From JAGLOK01 sp963677605 (GTDB taxonomy: Bacteria > Bacillota > Clostridia > Christensenellales > UMGS416), in NCBI GenBank assembly GCA_963677605.2, contig CAXXDX010000002.1, forward strand, positions 124,001 through 188,000: a stretch of DNA of 64,000 nucleotides. The letters run 5' to 3'. This document shows, in pieces, positions 46,204 through 54,879 of the stretch. The position numbers were made by a program, and so were the translations under genes. The notes beneath the pieces are model-generated. The model did no database searches. It saw only the letters and a list, made by a program, of their open reading frames with translations, and was not told the DNA's origin. Each line of letters starts with the position of its first letter. Within the stretch, counting starts at the first letter, position 1.

Positions 46204-46572
46204 TCACCTTTCATTTAATTCATTTTTGTACACTTTCTTCTTTAACATATACTCCTGATATGAAATATACATATAGTTATCACTTGAAAAGCAAAGCCGT
46301 TTGGGCATCAGAAATTCTGATTTTATCCAAGCAATAATAAAGTTCTCAAAAGTCATATCATGGTATGTTACAAATCCAATCAATGCTATTGGCAATGATA
46401 ATAATATACATACCCATGATACTCCTTCGTTCCCCATATACTGTCTTAGTCCGAAATACGCCAATACAGCTATTCCTACTGCTAAGGCAGAGCAGATAAA
46501 CTGCCTCATACTCAAACCCATTACAACACTTTCCTGATACTTTCGCACCTCCCGCGGTATCTTTACTTCCAT
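46204..46572 (-). CDS. PrgI-family conjugation protein
   Basis: A 122-residue protein with two membrane segments (about 20-45 and 50-75) and the start MEVKIPREVRKYQESVVMGL typical of PrgI, a VirB3-like partner of VirB4. The ATG at 46572 with GGAGG upstream is preferred to an ATG four codons earlier. Its stop overlaps the VirB4 ribosome site. Confidence 0.9.
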   Translation of the reverse strand: MEVKIPREVRKYQESVVMGLSMRQFICSALAVGIAVLAYFGLRQYMGNEGVSWVCILLSLPIALIGFVTYHDMTFENFIIAWIKSEFLMPKRLCFSSDNYMYISYQEYMLKKKVYKNELNER

Positions 46573-46845
46573 AGTTACCTCCATATCCAGAATTTTTCCT
46601 GGTGTAATGTTAATTAATTTTTTCTCAAATCACTTTGAAATAATACACATCTGTGTGTTCACAGAAAAAGGCGCTTTGATATTCACCTATTATTCTTAGA
46701 AACTTAAAAAAGGACTCATCCTAGTTTGGCAACCTCATTCAAAAAATGTAATCATAATATACTTTTCATTGATTATTTTTATGATATACTCTTAATAAAA
46801 ATGCAGCTCATTAATATCATATCTTTTTAAAAAGGAGGCTGGATA

Positions 46846-47085
46846 TTGAATTACATATCAGTAGAAGAATTCGCTGACAATGTTATAAAGAATAATAAAG
46901 GCTACGACCGAAAAGAGCTCATAGAGGCTTTGCAAAATGCTCTCAAAGCTAAAAACGAGGGCGCCAAATGTTGCATTTGCAGCGCTCCCATCTGGGCTGC
47001 CGGCAGTGCAATAACCGGAACGTATATGTGTTTTTCTTGCACAACCGGAGATGCGAATGATAATGATGATTATGAGATCTCATAA
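46846..47085 (+). CDS. Small zinc-ribbon-like protein, unknown function
   Basis: A 79-residue protein with a TTG start and a strong AAAGGAGG site. The helical N-terminus (VEEFADNVIKNNKGYDRKEL) is followed by two cysteine pairs, CCIC near 42-45 and CFSC near 62-65, spaced 17 residues apart, and an acidic tail ending in DANDNDDYEIS. The cysteines suggest one zinc site. It is the only plus-strand gene in the conjugation block, with a TATACT -10-like box near 46786. I do not recognise a family. It could be a regulator or cargo. Confidence 0.6.
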   Translation: MNYISVEEFADNVIKNNKGYDRKELIEALQNALKAKNEGAKCCICSAPIWAAGSAITGTYMCFSCTTGDANDNDDYEIS

Positions 47086-47231
47086 AAAATTCTTAGCGAC
47101 CATTAATCATCCAAAAACTATAATATGACTCAGGTTTATACTAAATTTAACCACTATGCCACTAGTTTATAATCATTTTTTTTAGCAGAAACTCTTATTA
47201 CCTTTAATAATTCTACAAAAACTCTTGTTTT

Positions 47232-48056
47232 TTAGACTAATCCCAAAATTTCTTTTGTCAGCCTGTCAGCCATTTTAACTGTTCCAACCAAAACCAAAAG
47301 GTTAAATATCAATTCCCCCATATATGCCCAAACGATTGTTGTAGCACTGGCTGATGCATCTACTGTCGGCGGACTTGATGCAAACACACTAAATATTACG
47401 CAGGCAAGGACTATTACAACTCCTTCTAGGCACACTCCCATGTAACTTTTCAGAAATGCTTTCCCCGTAGCTGATGTCCCATCACCTGCAAATGTTGCAA
47501 GCGGTATTGGTGCTATAGCTGCATATATAAAGAGCTTAAAAAATCTGCCGTATACAGTCATTAGCATAATGAATGACAGTACAATAATAAACAGTGAACC
47601 GATTAAGCTTACTGCCCATACCGGAATACTAGCAAAAAAACCAAGTTCATTTACTGCATTAATCATTTCCTGTGGGATTGTAGTTGTAGTAATAGCCCCT
47701 AAGCCATTCGACGCTGTAGTTATTATTCCCTGCGTTATGGAAAATATGCTGGTTATTAGCGTCATGCCCCAAGTAACTGCTGCCTTAGCTAATGCAAAAC
47801 GTATAAATAGCCTTAATGCTACTTCCGGCCGTTTTATCTCCTGCAGGCTGGTTGTTGTCTTTATCAATCCCATTACAAAAAACAGAACCAGAAGCGCATA
47901 ACCTATTGCCTGTAATGCTCCATTTATACTAACCATCACGTTCCATATACCTCCACCTCTGAAATTCTGCGGAGAAGTTGTTAGCAACGACCATATTTCA
48001 GCAAGTTTCTCATTCCAAGTACCTAATGCACTCTCTATGTTATCCAATATTCCCAA
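47232..48056 (-). CDS. TrbL/VirB6-like conjugation membrane protein
   Basis: About 274 residues with five or six membrane segments (for example YALLVLFFVMGLI, VWAVSLIGSLFIIVLSFIML and GVVIVLACVIFSVF). This is the usual TrbL-like inner-membrane channel of Tn1549/CTn-type elements, with the conserved stretch AAIAPIPLATFAGDGTS near 190. The start is placed at TTG 48056 (LGILDNIES) with AAAGGA upstream, since a longer frame to 48095 reads into a terminator hairpin and has no ribosome site. The start remains uncertain. It is normally next to Maff2; here a toxin-antitoxin cassette separates them. Confidence 0.87.
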   Translation of the reverse strand: MGILDNIESALGTWNEKLAEIWSLLTTSPQNFRGGGIWNVMVSINGALQAIGYALLVLFFVMGLIKTTTSLQEIKRPEVALRLFIRFALAKAAVTWGMTLITSIFSITQGIITTASNGLGAITTTTIPQEMINAVNELGFFASIPVWAVSLIGSLFIIVLSFIMLMTVYGRFFKLFIYAAIAPIPLATFAGDGTSATGKAFLKSYMGVCLEGVVIVLACVIFSVFASSPPTVDASASATTIVWAYMGELIFNLLVLVGTVKMADRLTKEILGLV

Positions 48057-48086
48057 TTCATTTTCACATCCTTTCATATACAAAAA

Positions 48087-48112
48087 AAGAGCCATTCATA
48101 CGAACGGCTCTT
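48087..48112 (-). terminator. Terminator of the toxin-antitoxin operon, upstream of TrbL gene
   Basis: Minus strand AAGAGCCGTTC pairs with GAATGGCTCTT (loop GTAT, one G-U), followed by TTTTT. It lies 12 bases after the antitoxin stop and 12 bases before the AAAGGA site of the TrbL-like gene. Confidence 0.85.
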
Positions 48113-48124
48113 GTGTAATATTTT

Positions 48125-48415
48125 TTATACAAAGCTTATTTCCAAATCCTTATCCAATGCATTTGCAACTTTATACAATGTTTTTATTGTAGTATTCTCT
48201 TTTCCTCTTTCAATTTTTGATAAGTCTCCTGGGCTAATACCTATCTTTTTTGCAAGTTCTTTTTGGCTTACTCCTGCCTGTGTTCTTGCAGCAATAATTG
48301 CACGCTGTACTTCGTAAAATGGTTTTTGTTCTTCATATTCTTTTTTGAACTTTTCATTTTTGCTTAATTCATTTATTAAATCTTTCGTTTTTACGCTTTT
48401 AAATTTTTCATTCAT
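48125..48415 (-). CDS. XRE-family antitoxin (HigA-like)
   Basis: A 96-residue protein with a helix-turn-helix (VSQKELAKKIGISPGDLSKI near 53-72) and a helical N-terminus. It binds and neutralises the toxin encoded 22 bases upstream and represses the operon. The ATG at 48415 with AAGGTGAG upstream is preferred over an earlier ATG inside the toxin gene. A terminator follows at once. Confidence 0.88.
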   Translation of the reverse strand: MNEKFKSVKTKDLINELSKNEKFKKEYEEQKPFYEVQRAIIAARTQAGVSQKELAKKIGISPGDLSKIERGKENTTIKTLYKVANALDKDLEISFV

Positions 48416-48437
48416 GATCTCACCTTTTTTCTCATAT

Positions 48438-48767
48438 TCATTTAGTATCATTATATTGTTTTTTAATTTTTCTTGCTTTATTTAAAATATTTTTATCAGT
48501 TTTATTTTTCTTTTTCAGATAACCATCTACGATTACTATTATTTTACCTTCATCATAAAAATACAATATTCTTGCTATATTTGTGGACTGTTTTACCCTT
48601 AACTCAAATATTCCTTCGCCTAAAGATTTGGAATAGGGTTCGCCCATCAGGTCAAAACCTTCTTCTAACATTTGAATATGATGAGTGATTTTAACACTAA
48701 GCTTAACTGGTATTTCTTTAAGAAACTTCACAAACCCATCATAATCATAATAAGTTATTTCAAACAT
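48438..48767 (-). CDS. RelE/HigB-type toxin (Gp49-like)
   Basis: A 109-residue basic protein with the RelE/ParE-like fold pattern: IPVKLSVKITHHIQMLEEG, LGEGIFELRVKQSTNIARIL and a C-terminal basic tail (LKKKNKTDKNILNKARKIKK in part). Toxins of this type cleave mRNA on the ribosome. The toxin gene precedes the antitoxin gene, as in HigBA. GGAAAGGAG precedes the ATG. The cassette likely stabilises the element in its host. Confidence 0.88.
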   Translation of the reverse strand: MFEITYYDYDGFVKFLKEIPVKLSVKITHHIQMLEEGFDLMGEPYSKSLGEGIFELRVKQSTNIARILYFYDEGKIIVIVDGYLKKKNKTDKNILNKARKIKKQYNDTK

Positions 48768-48789
48768 CGCATCTCCTTTCCTTGTATTG

Positions 48790-48838
48790 TTGGGATATAT
48801 CCCAATTACATTATATTCATCTTTAAGGTCTTTGTCAA
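48790..48838 (-). promoter_or_regulatory. Consensus promoter with palindromic operator of toxin-antitoxin operon
   Basis: On the minus strand: TTGACA (48838-48833), a 17-base spacer, TATAAT (48815-48810), then the perfect 16-bp palindrome TTGGGATATATCCCAA (48805-48790) covering the start of transcription. A strong promoter with an operator for autorepression by the XRE antitoxin. Confidence 0.85.
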
Positions 48839-48852
48839 CATAATGTCATACC

Positions 48853-49158
48853 TCAGCCTCCGGTTATAAGGTTGAGAATCTCACGAGCAAACATAATTAC
48901 TACACCACCGAAAAAGGTAAGAAAGCCGTTGCTTCTCTGTGATGGATCATGCGACTTTAAGCTCATACCTATCTGCACAATACCGAATCCAAGTAGGATT
49001 ACACCTATTGCCCGAATCATACTAAATATGAAATCACTTAAATTGTTAACTACCTGCAGTGGGTCATTTGTTGCAAATGCTGTTGTTGTCGATAATAAAA
49101 AAACCGCCATTGCTGCGGTTACCAGTAATATTTTCTTCGTTTTACTTTTAAGTCTCAT
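48853..49158 (-). CDS. Maff2-family conjugation membrane protein
   Basis: A 101-residue protein with a signal-like N-terminal segment (LLVTAAMAVFLLSTTTAFA, cleavage likely after AFA) and two membrane segments (FSMIRAIGVILLGFGIVQIG and LTFFGGVVIMFAREIL). Pilin-like/VirB2-type small subunit of Tn1549-type transfer systems. The KSHDPSQRSNGF loop is characteristic. AAGGAG precedes the ATG. Confidence 0.87.
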   Translation of the reverse strand: MRLKSKTKKILLVTAAMAVFLLSTTTAFATNDPLQVVNNLSDFIFSMIRAIGVILLGFGIVQIGMSLKSHDPSQRSNGFLTFFGGVVIMFAREILNLITGG

Positions 49159-49197
49159 TTTATGCTCCTTATTATTTTTATATTTTAAATAGCTACG

Positions 49198-50946
49198 CTA
49201 TTCAATTACTTCATAATGCTCTGCATTTTCAAAGTCGAAATCGGTTAAGGATATTGTTTTAATTTTCTTTTGTATATGCACATAGGGTTCCCCTCTTCCG
49301 TTTGTAGTTAAACAGTTCTTGTTATGTCTCTCGAGTTTAAACTTCCTGTCCCAAACAGGTTTTGCTCCGCGGATAAACAAAACGCCATAATCGTTATCAA
49401 TTTCTCTGACTTCGTTTGGTAATAATAATTCACGGCCAATGATTTGCCTATTTGTTGAGTAGCTTCCATTACGTCCTCGGGAATGTCCATAACTGCGTGT
49501 ATCAATTGTTGCTTTGCCTAGCATTTTAGAAATTACTTCATGCGTGCTCAGCTCATTTCCTCCCAGATATAACAGAGAGTCGCAGTTACCTACAACAGTT
49601 TCCCACATATCCCTGTCTCCTTTGAACATGCTTTTCAATTGTGCTATATTCTGGATTATGATTGATGCACAAATCCCCCTTGACCGCATTGTTGCAAGAC
49701 ATTTATCAAATTCCTCTGGTATTGATATGTTTGGAAACTCATCCATCATAAAATGAACTGGAATTGGTAATCTCCCTTTATGTTTATGGTCAGCTTCATA
49801 GTATAGTGTTTGGAAGATCTGTGTATAACATAATCCTATAAGAAAATTAAATGACGTGTCATTATCGGGTACGATTGCAAAAAGCGCAGTCTTTTTCTCG
49901 CCCAGACTTGATATATCAAGCTCATCTTCTATTGTGATATTTCGTATCTGTTCAAGGTTAAATGCTGCAAGCCTTACAGCTACAGATACTAATATACTTT
50001 TTGCAGTTTTACCTGCGGCCTGCTTAAATACTTGATACTGTTTTAAGGCTATTGAGTCTGAACCAGTTTCTTCAAGCGCCATGAAAAGCAAATCCAATGG
50101 GCTTAAATACTTCTCATTTTCTTCGCTAGCTCCGGCATATTCCAGCATAGTCATAACCATTCCAAAATTTTGTTCTTCGCGTGGTGCTTCCATTAAAAGA
50201 TAGAACATCAATGCCTGCAAAAGCGCAGTTTCTGATTTTTCCCAGAAAGGCTCACTTACACTTGCACCCTTAGGTGTAGTGTTCCTCATTAGGTTACTGA
50301 TAAGTTTTAAAACATCTTTTTCCTCTTTTATGTACCTAAATGGATTATATCCATCTGAATTCTGGAAATTGATTAAATCCAATACCTTTATGTCATAGCC
50401 TTCTTTTATAAGAAGGTTGCCGACTGTCCTTATTATTTCACCTTTTGCATCTGTTACTATAAATGAGCTGTTTGTCTGCATAATATTTGGCAGAGCATAT
50501 CCCCTTGTTTTACCTGCTCCTGAACCTCCGATTATAAGGGTATTTAGATTGCGCCGATGTTTATACTCATCCATTCCCATCCTTACATGCTGCGTGAATA
50601 TCCTATCCGTCTTCTTATCCTGTGAAAACATTTTATTAACCGCTCTTGGTATTCCCCATGCTGCTGAGCCATGTTCTTCGCCTATTCTGCGCTTGCCATA
50701 TGATGAATAATATGCGGCAACACATATTCCATAAATAAGAGAAAACATAGCAACAAAAGATAGTGTATGCTCATTAAATTTTATCTCAAACGGCTGGTTA
50801 AATGCTTCTGTAATTTCAGGCAATAACTCGAATATTGTTCTGCCAGTTTTATAACTTCCAGCAATGATTATTGCTAGCCAACATACGAGCAAGTACAAAA
50901 AAAACCACACAATGGTGGTTAATGCATTATTCTTTGGTTTTTTCAT
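49198..50946 (-). CDS. VirD4/TraG-family coupling protein
   Basis: A 582-residue membrane ATPase that links the relaxosome to the transfer channel. Two N-terminal membrane segments (about 10-30 and 62-82) are followed by Walker A IIGGSGAGKTRGYALPN near 143 with FIVTDAKGEI just after. Walker B is PVHFMMDEFPNISIP near 400 and a glutamine motif IIIQNIAQLKSMF near 430. GREEPYVH-like tail variation aside, it is full length. It overlaps the gene upstream by four bases. Confidence 0.95.
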   Translation of the reverse strand: MKKPKNNALTTIVWFFLYLLVCWLAIIIAGSYKTGRTIFELLPEITEAFNQPFEIKFNEHTLSFVAMFSLIYGICVAAYYSSYGKRRIGEEHGSAAWGIPRAVNKMFSQDKKTDRIFTQHVRMGMDEYKHRRNLNTLIIGGSGAGKTRGYALPNIMQTNSSFIVTDAKGEIIRTVGNLLIKEGYDIKVLDLINFQNSDGYNPFRYIKEEKDVLKLISNLMRNTTPKGASVSEPFWEKSETALLQALMFYLLMEAPREEQNFGMVMTMLEYAGASEENEKYLSPLDLLFMALEETGSDSIALKQYQVFKQAAGKTAKSILVSVAVRLAAFNLEQIRNITIEDELDISSLGEKKTALFAIVPDNDTSFNFLIGLCYTQIFQTLYYEADHKHKGRLPIPVHFMMDEFPNISIPEEFDKCLATMRSRGICASIIIQNIAQLKSMFKGDRDMWETVVGNCDSLLYLGGNELSTHEVISKMLGKATIDTRSYGHSRGRNGSYSTNRQIIGRELLLPNEVREIDNDYGVLFIRGAKPVWDRKFKLERHNKNCLTTNGRGEPYVHIQKKIKTISLTDFDFENAEHYEVIE

Positions 50947-51305
50947 CGTTCCAATCCTCTGTGCCTGCCTTTGAAATTCGTTACTATCGCAGGTTCAAAC
51001 TCTGATTTATGGTACCAGTTTCCACTTATTTTTATCCTGTTATTAAATACATCCTGAATTTTGAACTCACCATGCTCACTTTCAAAAGTTCCGCCAATAA
51101 CAATATCTTCATATCCAATTCCGTTAAACAAACTTACTATCTTCTCGTCCTTTCGATGCAGGCTTATTCTCCCAAGTGTTTTATCAATCAAGTTATCAAT
51201 GGTACGAGTATCCTTACAATGTTTTAAGAGCGTTTTTTTCTCATTGTACAGGATTTCAGTAAGCAGGTTCTTTTCTGCCTGATTTAAATTTATATTGTCG
51301 CTCAT
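50943..51305 (-). CDS. Conjugative-element protein of unknown function
   Basis: A 120-residue soluble protein with no recognised motif. The N-terminal half is helical (NQAEKNLLTEILYNEKKTL), and the C-terminal half is predicted beta-rich (GYEDIVIGGTFESEHGEFKI, HKSEFEPAIVTNF). It overlaps the VirD4 gene by four bases and starts one base after the preceding stop, so it is in the transfer operon. An accessory role in relaxosome or coupling is inferred only from position. Confidence 0.7.
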   Translation of the reverse strand: MSDNINLNQAEKNLLTEILYNEKKTLLKHCKDTRTIDNLIDKTLGRISLHRKDEKIVSLFNGIGYEDIVIGGTFESEHGEFKIQDVFNNRIKISGNWYHKSEFEPAIVTNFKGRHRGLER

Positions 51306-52718
51306 TTACCTGTCACGTCCTTTCGGCTTTTTCGGAAACGGTATAGGTTTCTTTGCTTTGTAACTGCCATTATCGATAGCCTTTTTATGCGCCTTTAAAT
51401 CTGACACAACCGATAACCGTTCCTTATTCTTGAATTTATCAATATTAGTTTCAGCTTTTTTAATTTCATTCCGTGATACCAGGGATATATTTTCAACTAG
51501 TTTTCCAATATCTTTATCATCAAGATTGGTAACAACTTCATTTAAACAATCAAATCTAAACTGTTCAGTATCAAGTCCGTATTTCACCGCCATTGAATAT
51601 GCAACGCTTTCTGCGATAAAATGATTATCAGCTCTGTCATATGACTTGCCTTGTATTTTATGTGCGTTGGCATATTGGATTTCCTTTACTAACCCTATAT
51701 ATTGTTCAGTATTACTGATATCTGATCTTAGGTATATTTTATTATCCTCTGAGTTATAGAAACTGTCTGTTGCAACATTATCTTTTACTTCAACCGGAAC
51801 CGGGCTGCTTGATTTAAGCCTCTCAATTTCTGAGCCAAGTGCTGTTTTGTTCTCTTTAAGATTATAATCATATTCCGGATTATTCTTACCATAAGTTTCC
51901 GAAATGTCATAAACCTTTGCATCCACATAATTTCCGGTATGTTCTCCATCTATGATTTCAGGCACAGTAATCCGAAGCCCAGGTGCACCGCTTTGAGGGT
52001 ATCTTCCCAATTCACGCCATTTAGTTTTACTAAGCACAACAGAGGCGTTCGGAGACTGTTCAAATATACGGTTCTGATTACCAAGCGAATAAACATACAT
52101 AGAAGCGTTCATTGCTAAAAAACTCTTCCAGTTTTCCGATGTAATAGCTTTTTTATTCCCAGCCTTTATTTCATTTATTAGTCTTGGGATATCCGCTTGT
52201 TCTGTTTTTATTGGCAATCTGGAATTTTGCATACTTGAGACGCTCCGCTGTTGAGGCTCTTTTTTTAACTGTACATCTCCGTTTTCATCAATTGTCTTTT
52301 CAAGTTCTTTTTCTGGATTATTGAAAATATGCTCCTTTTCATGTGATAAGCCTGTCATATCCATCTTGCCTACAACATGTTCAACCTTGGCTAAATCCTT
52401 CTTCTTAAAGAACACATCGCACATTCCGTCATTGGTTCGAGTATCTTTTACCGCTGAATATACAATGCCGTACTTATTAGATAAGTTTTTAAACTCTACC
52501 AGATCTTTGCGGCCAATCTTTGCTATAGTCAGCTCATCCCCGCTTTTAAGTAGTTTTGTAAGATTGACTGCGCCTTTTATTTTTTTGTCACCTTGATAAT
52601 AACGGTATAGTATAACTGCCAGGTTCTTTGCGCCTGAGCCAGTCAATTTCACAATTACTTCTGTTCCGTTTAGAATCATTCTAAACATTGTCTCTGCTGC
52701 ATCACCGCCTGGGTTCAT
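51306..52718 (-). CDS. PcfB/DUF3801-like protein fused to an ArdC-like ssDNA-binding region
   Basis: A 470-residue protein. Residues about 1-120 resemble the PcfB/DUF3801 accessory domain of Gram-positive conjugation systems (GTEVIVKLTGSGAKNLAVIL, DELTIAKIGRKDL, VFFKKKDL). Residues about 170-300 resemble the ArdC N-terminal/DUF1738 ssDNA-binding domain (YVYSLGNQNRIFEQSP, WRELGRYPQSGAPGLRI). The rest looks like the ImmA/IrrE-like part of such proteins but has no HExxH (IGLVKEIQYANAHKI instead). The ATG at 52718 with GGGAGG upstream is used. Its 5' end overlaps the relaxase gene. Probable relaxosome or DNA-protection role. Confidence 0.65.
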   Translation of the reverse strand: MNPGGDAAETMFRMILNGTEVIVKLTGSGAKNLAVILYRYYQGDKKIKGAVNLTKLLKSGDELTIAKIGRKDLVEFKNLSNKYGIVYSAVKDTRTNDGMCDVFFKKKDLAKVEHVVGKMDMTGLSHEKEHIFNNPEKELEKTIDENGDVQLKKEPQQRSVSSMQNSRLPIKTEQADIPRLINEIKAGNKKAITSENWKSFLAMNASMYVYSLGNQNRIFEQSPNASVVLSKTKWRELGRYPQSGAPGLRITVPEIIDGEHTGNYVDAKVYDISETYGKNNPEYDYNLKENKTALGSEIERLKSSSPVPVEVKDNVATDSFYNSEDNKIYLRSDISNTEQYIGLVKEIQYANAHKIQGKSYDRADNHFIAESVAYSMAVKYGLDTEQFRFDCLNEVVTNLDDKDIGKLVENISLVSRNEIKKAETNIDKFKNKERLSVVSDLKAHKKAIDNGSYKAKKPIPFPKKPKGRDR

Positions 52719-54177
52719 CAATTTGCCTCCCTTCCATTTGCTGTTCCTGTTCTATTAATGTCTTTTTATTATTCATGTAGCCATTTAACTCCAACGCTTT
52801 ATTGCATTTTTTTATCTCCCCTTTGAAATGCCTTATATCACTAGTGAATCCTGACATCATCAAGTCTGCTTCGCTTTGGATGGAAATCAGCTGCTGTATA
52901 TTTTCTTCAGAACTATATCCTGATTCTTCTAAAGCCTTTACAGCTTTCAAGTAACTGTCATGCTCTGATTTCATCGATTTAAATCCGTTGTTTGCATATA
53001 GTTCATAAGCTTGTTTGCATCTATTTCGGATTATCAATTCTTTAAAAAGCTTTGAATAGTCCTTATTTTTTTCCTTTAACTGCGCCCGTTTTCCTTTAAT
53101 AAGCGAGATAGTTTCATAACACTTATCTTTGTATCTTTGGACACTTTCAACAGTGTCAAAGTTTTGTGATTTTATAAAGCTTATTGTTTTCATAATGGTT
53201 TCAAAACGTACTAGATCCTCCTTTACAATATTATTCACTCTATCGGGTAAGCTGTTCTTCTTTGCTTGTCCCATAAGATACATATAATACAGGCTTAATG
53301 CTTTAATACTTCCCTTTTCAGCTTTCGGATAAGGTTTGAAATTGTATTTAGCTTTTACATAAGTCTGCATATCTTTAAATTCAGTTGTAGTCCTTACTCC
53401 TGCAATTCTGCGTTTTATATTCTCCATTGAATATGTATGCCCCAACTTATACCCTCTGGAAAACCGATCTTTTCCTATCGGTCTGAAAGCAATGTATTTT
53501 CCTTGCTTTATCTCATACCCTTTTAATTTCATAAGAACCAGAAAATTACCGAAATCGAAAGCTTGCTGTATACAATCATCAATATCTAATCTTATTAATG
53601 ACTGCCATGATGTTCCTTTGTTATTTCGGGCGAGCCATTCTGAATATGTTAATGTGCGTTTCTCTTTTTCAGTTATTATTACAGATAGTCCATGTTCCCT
53701 GCAGATTTTATCTGAAGTTTCACGGATGCCATCATATAAATCTGATGCGGAATCCCTATATTTTTTACCGGTTAAATAAGAAACTGAATTTACAATAATA
53801 TGCGAATGAACATGTTCTTTATCAATATGCGTTCCAATTACGACCTCATAATCATTAAAACTTTGCTTAGCAAATTCTATAGCTATTTCATGAGCTTCTT
53901 CTGCAGTAATTTCCCCGGGCTTGAATGATTGTATTATATGATAACCAAGTCTGCCTCCGGTAGCGTTCTTTCGCTTCTTGGTATCCATCATATCTTTATA
54001 TGCTGTTTTTAATTTGCAATTGAGCGCTGTTTTATATTCTTTAGACAAAGTAACTGTTTTATCATCATTGATTGCATATTCGAGCATACCGTCCAATGAA
54101 GTTTTTTCATCATTAAGCACATATCCTACTCTGTCATCCAATCTTCTGTTTATTACAAACTTTTTTGTTATTGCCAT
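52702..54177 (-). CDS. Conjugative relaxase (MobP-type)
   Basis: A 491-residue nickase that cuts oriT and leads the strand into the recipient. The relaxase/mobilisation nuclease domain occupies about 1-200. The metal-binding triple-histidine motif is HIDKEHVHSHIIVNS near 118, a candidate active tyrosine is in LEYAIN near 33, and YRDSASDLYDGIRETSD follows. The C-terminal half is helical and charged (LRGKRAQLKEKN-type coil). It is two bases downstream of the MobC gene, and the oriT-like region lies just upstream of MobC, the standard order. Confidence 0.93.
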   Translation of the reverse strand: MAITKKFVINRRLDDRVGYVLNDEKTSLDGMLEYAINDDKTVTLSKEYKTALNCKLKTAYKDMMDTKKRKNATGGRLGYHIIQSFKPGEITAEEAHEIAIEFAKQSFNDYEVVIGTHIDKEHVHSHIIVNSVSYLTGKKYRDSASDLYDGIRETSDKICREHGLSVIITEKEKRTLTYSEWLARNNKGTSWQSLIRLDIDDCIQQAFDFGNFLVLMKLKGYEIKQGKYIAFRPIGKDRFSRGYKLGHTYSMENIKRRIAGVRTTTEFKDMQTYVKAKYNFKPYPKAEKGSIKALSLYYMYLMGQAKKNSLPDRVNNIVKEDLVRFETIMKTISFIKSQNFDTVESVQRYKDKCYETISLIKGKRAQLKEKNKDYSKLFKELIIRNRCKQAYELYANNGFKSMKSEHDSYLKAVKALEESGYSSEENIQQLISIQSEADLMMSGFTSDIRHFKGEIKKCNKALELNGYMNNKKTLIEQEQQMEGRQIDEPRR

Positions 54178-54178
54178 A

Positions 54179-54487
54179 TCAGCTAATCTTCTTTATCTGC
54201 TCCCAACACTTATCTACCATTAGAAGCAGTCCGTCTATTTTTACTGGATCAATAAGCCCTGTAGTATTAGCAACTTTTGCAATTTGGTTTGCATTGTTTG
54301 CTATATTTGCCACCAGCCTATATGTTTCAATGATTTCTACAGTAGGTTTAGGTTGGATATCAACCTTCATTATAAGCTTGCGCAGAAGCTCCGATTTAGT
54401 TAGTCCGGATATGGATAACTGTTTTAGAAAATGCTTGTTCTCTTTTTCGCTCAAATAAAAGAGACAAGGATATTTCCTTGTCCTCAT
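54179..54487 (-). CDS. MobC-like relaxosome protein
   Basis: A 102-residue DNA-binding accessory protein with a ribbon-helix-helix-type start (YPCLFYLSEKENKHFLKQ, SGLTKSELLRKLIMK) and the MobC-family helical stretch LVANIANNANQIAKVANTTG. AAGGAG precedes the ATG. It binds near oriT and helps the relaxase encoded next. Confidence 0.88.
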   Translation of the reverse strand: MRTRKYPCLFYLSEKENKHFLKQLSISGLTKSELLRKLIMKVDIQPKPTVEIIETYRLVANIANNANQIAKVANTTGLIDPVKIDGLLLMVDKCWEQIKKIS

Positions 54488-54511
54488 GTATATCTCCTTC
54501 TTTCATATATT

Positions 54512-54659
54512 GCGGTCAAACCGCCATTTAGTGGGTTTTAGGGAGTGTGAACTCCCTAACAAGAAGGCATCTGTATAAACAGATGCCATGCTTGCAAGAG
54601 CAAAAACTCACGTTTTTGCCAGGTGTAGAACTGCGCAGCAGTTCCGGCGCGATTTGCGC
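54512..54659. other. Candidate origin of transfer (oriT) with clustered inverted repeats
   Basis: Within 150 bases upstream of MobC are six hairpin-forming repeats: GCGGT/ACCGC (54512-54524), AGGGAGT/ACTCCCT (54540-54557), GGCATCTGT/ACAGATGCC (54566-54587), GCAAAAAC/GTTTTTGC (54600-54619), AACTGC/GCAGTT (54629-54643) and GCGC/GCGC (54647-54659). A further TGGCAA/TTGCCA repeat is near 54830-54850. No reading frame is present. Position next to MobC-relaxase plus this density is what an oriT should look like. The nick site is not identified. The whole gap 54488-54879 holds no gene. Confidence 0.65.
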
Positions 54660-54879
54660 GTAAAAATGATAATATTCGAACTGACTAAGCAATCATTTTG
54701 CCTTAAATAACGATATTTTCTTGCTATGATTCTTAATCAGCCCGTAATATCAAAAAACGCCATACATTATGTACAGCGGAGCTCAAATTTTCAGAGTTTT
54801 CTGAAATTTTCCTGTGGTAATTATGTGTGTGGCAACCATTCTAATTGCCATACATATTGTCGGTCATTAATTCCATTTC

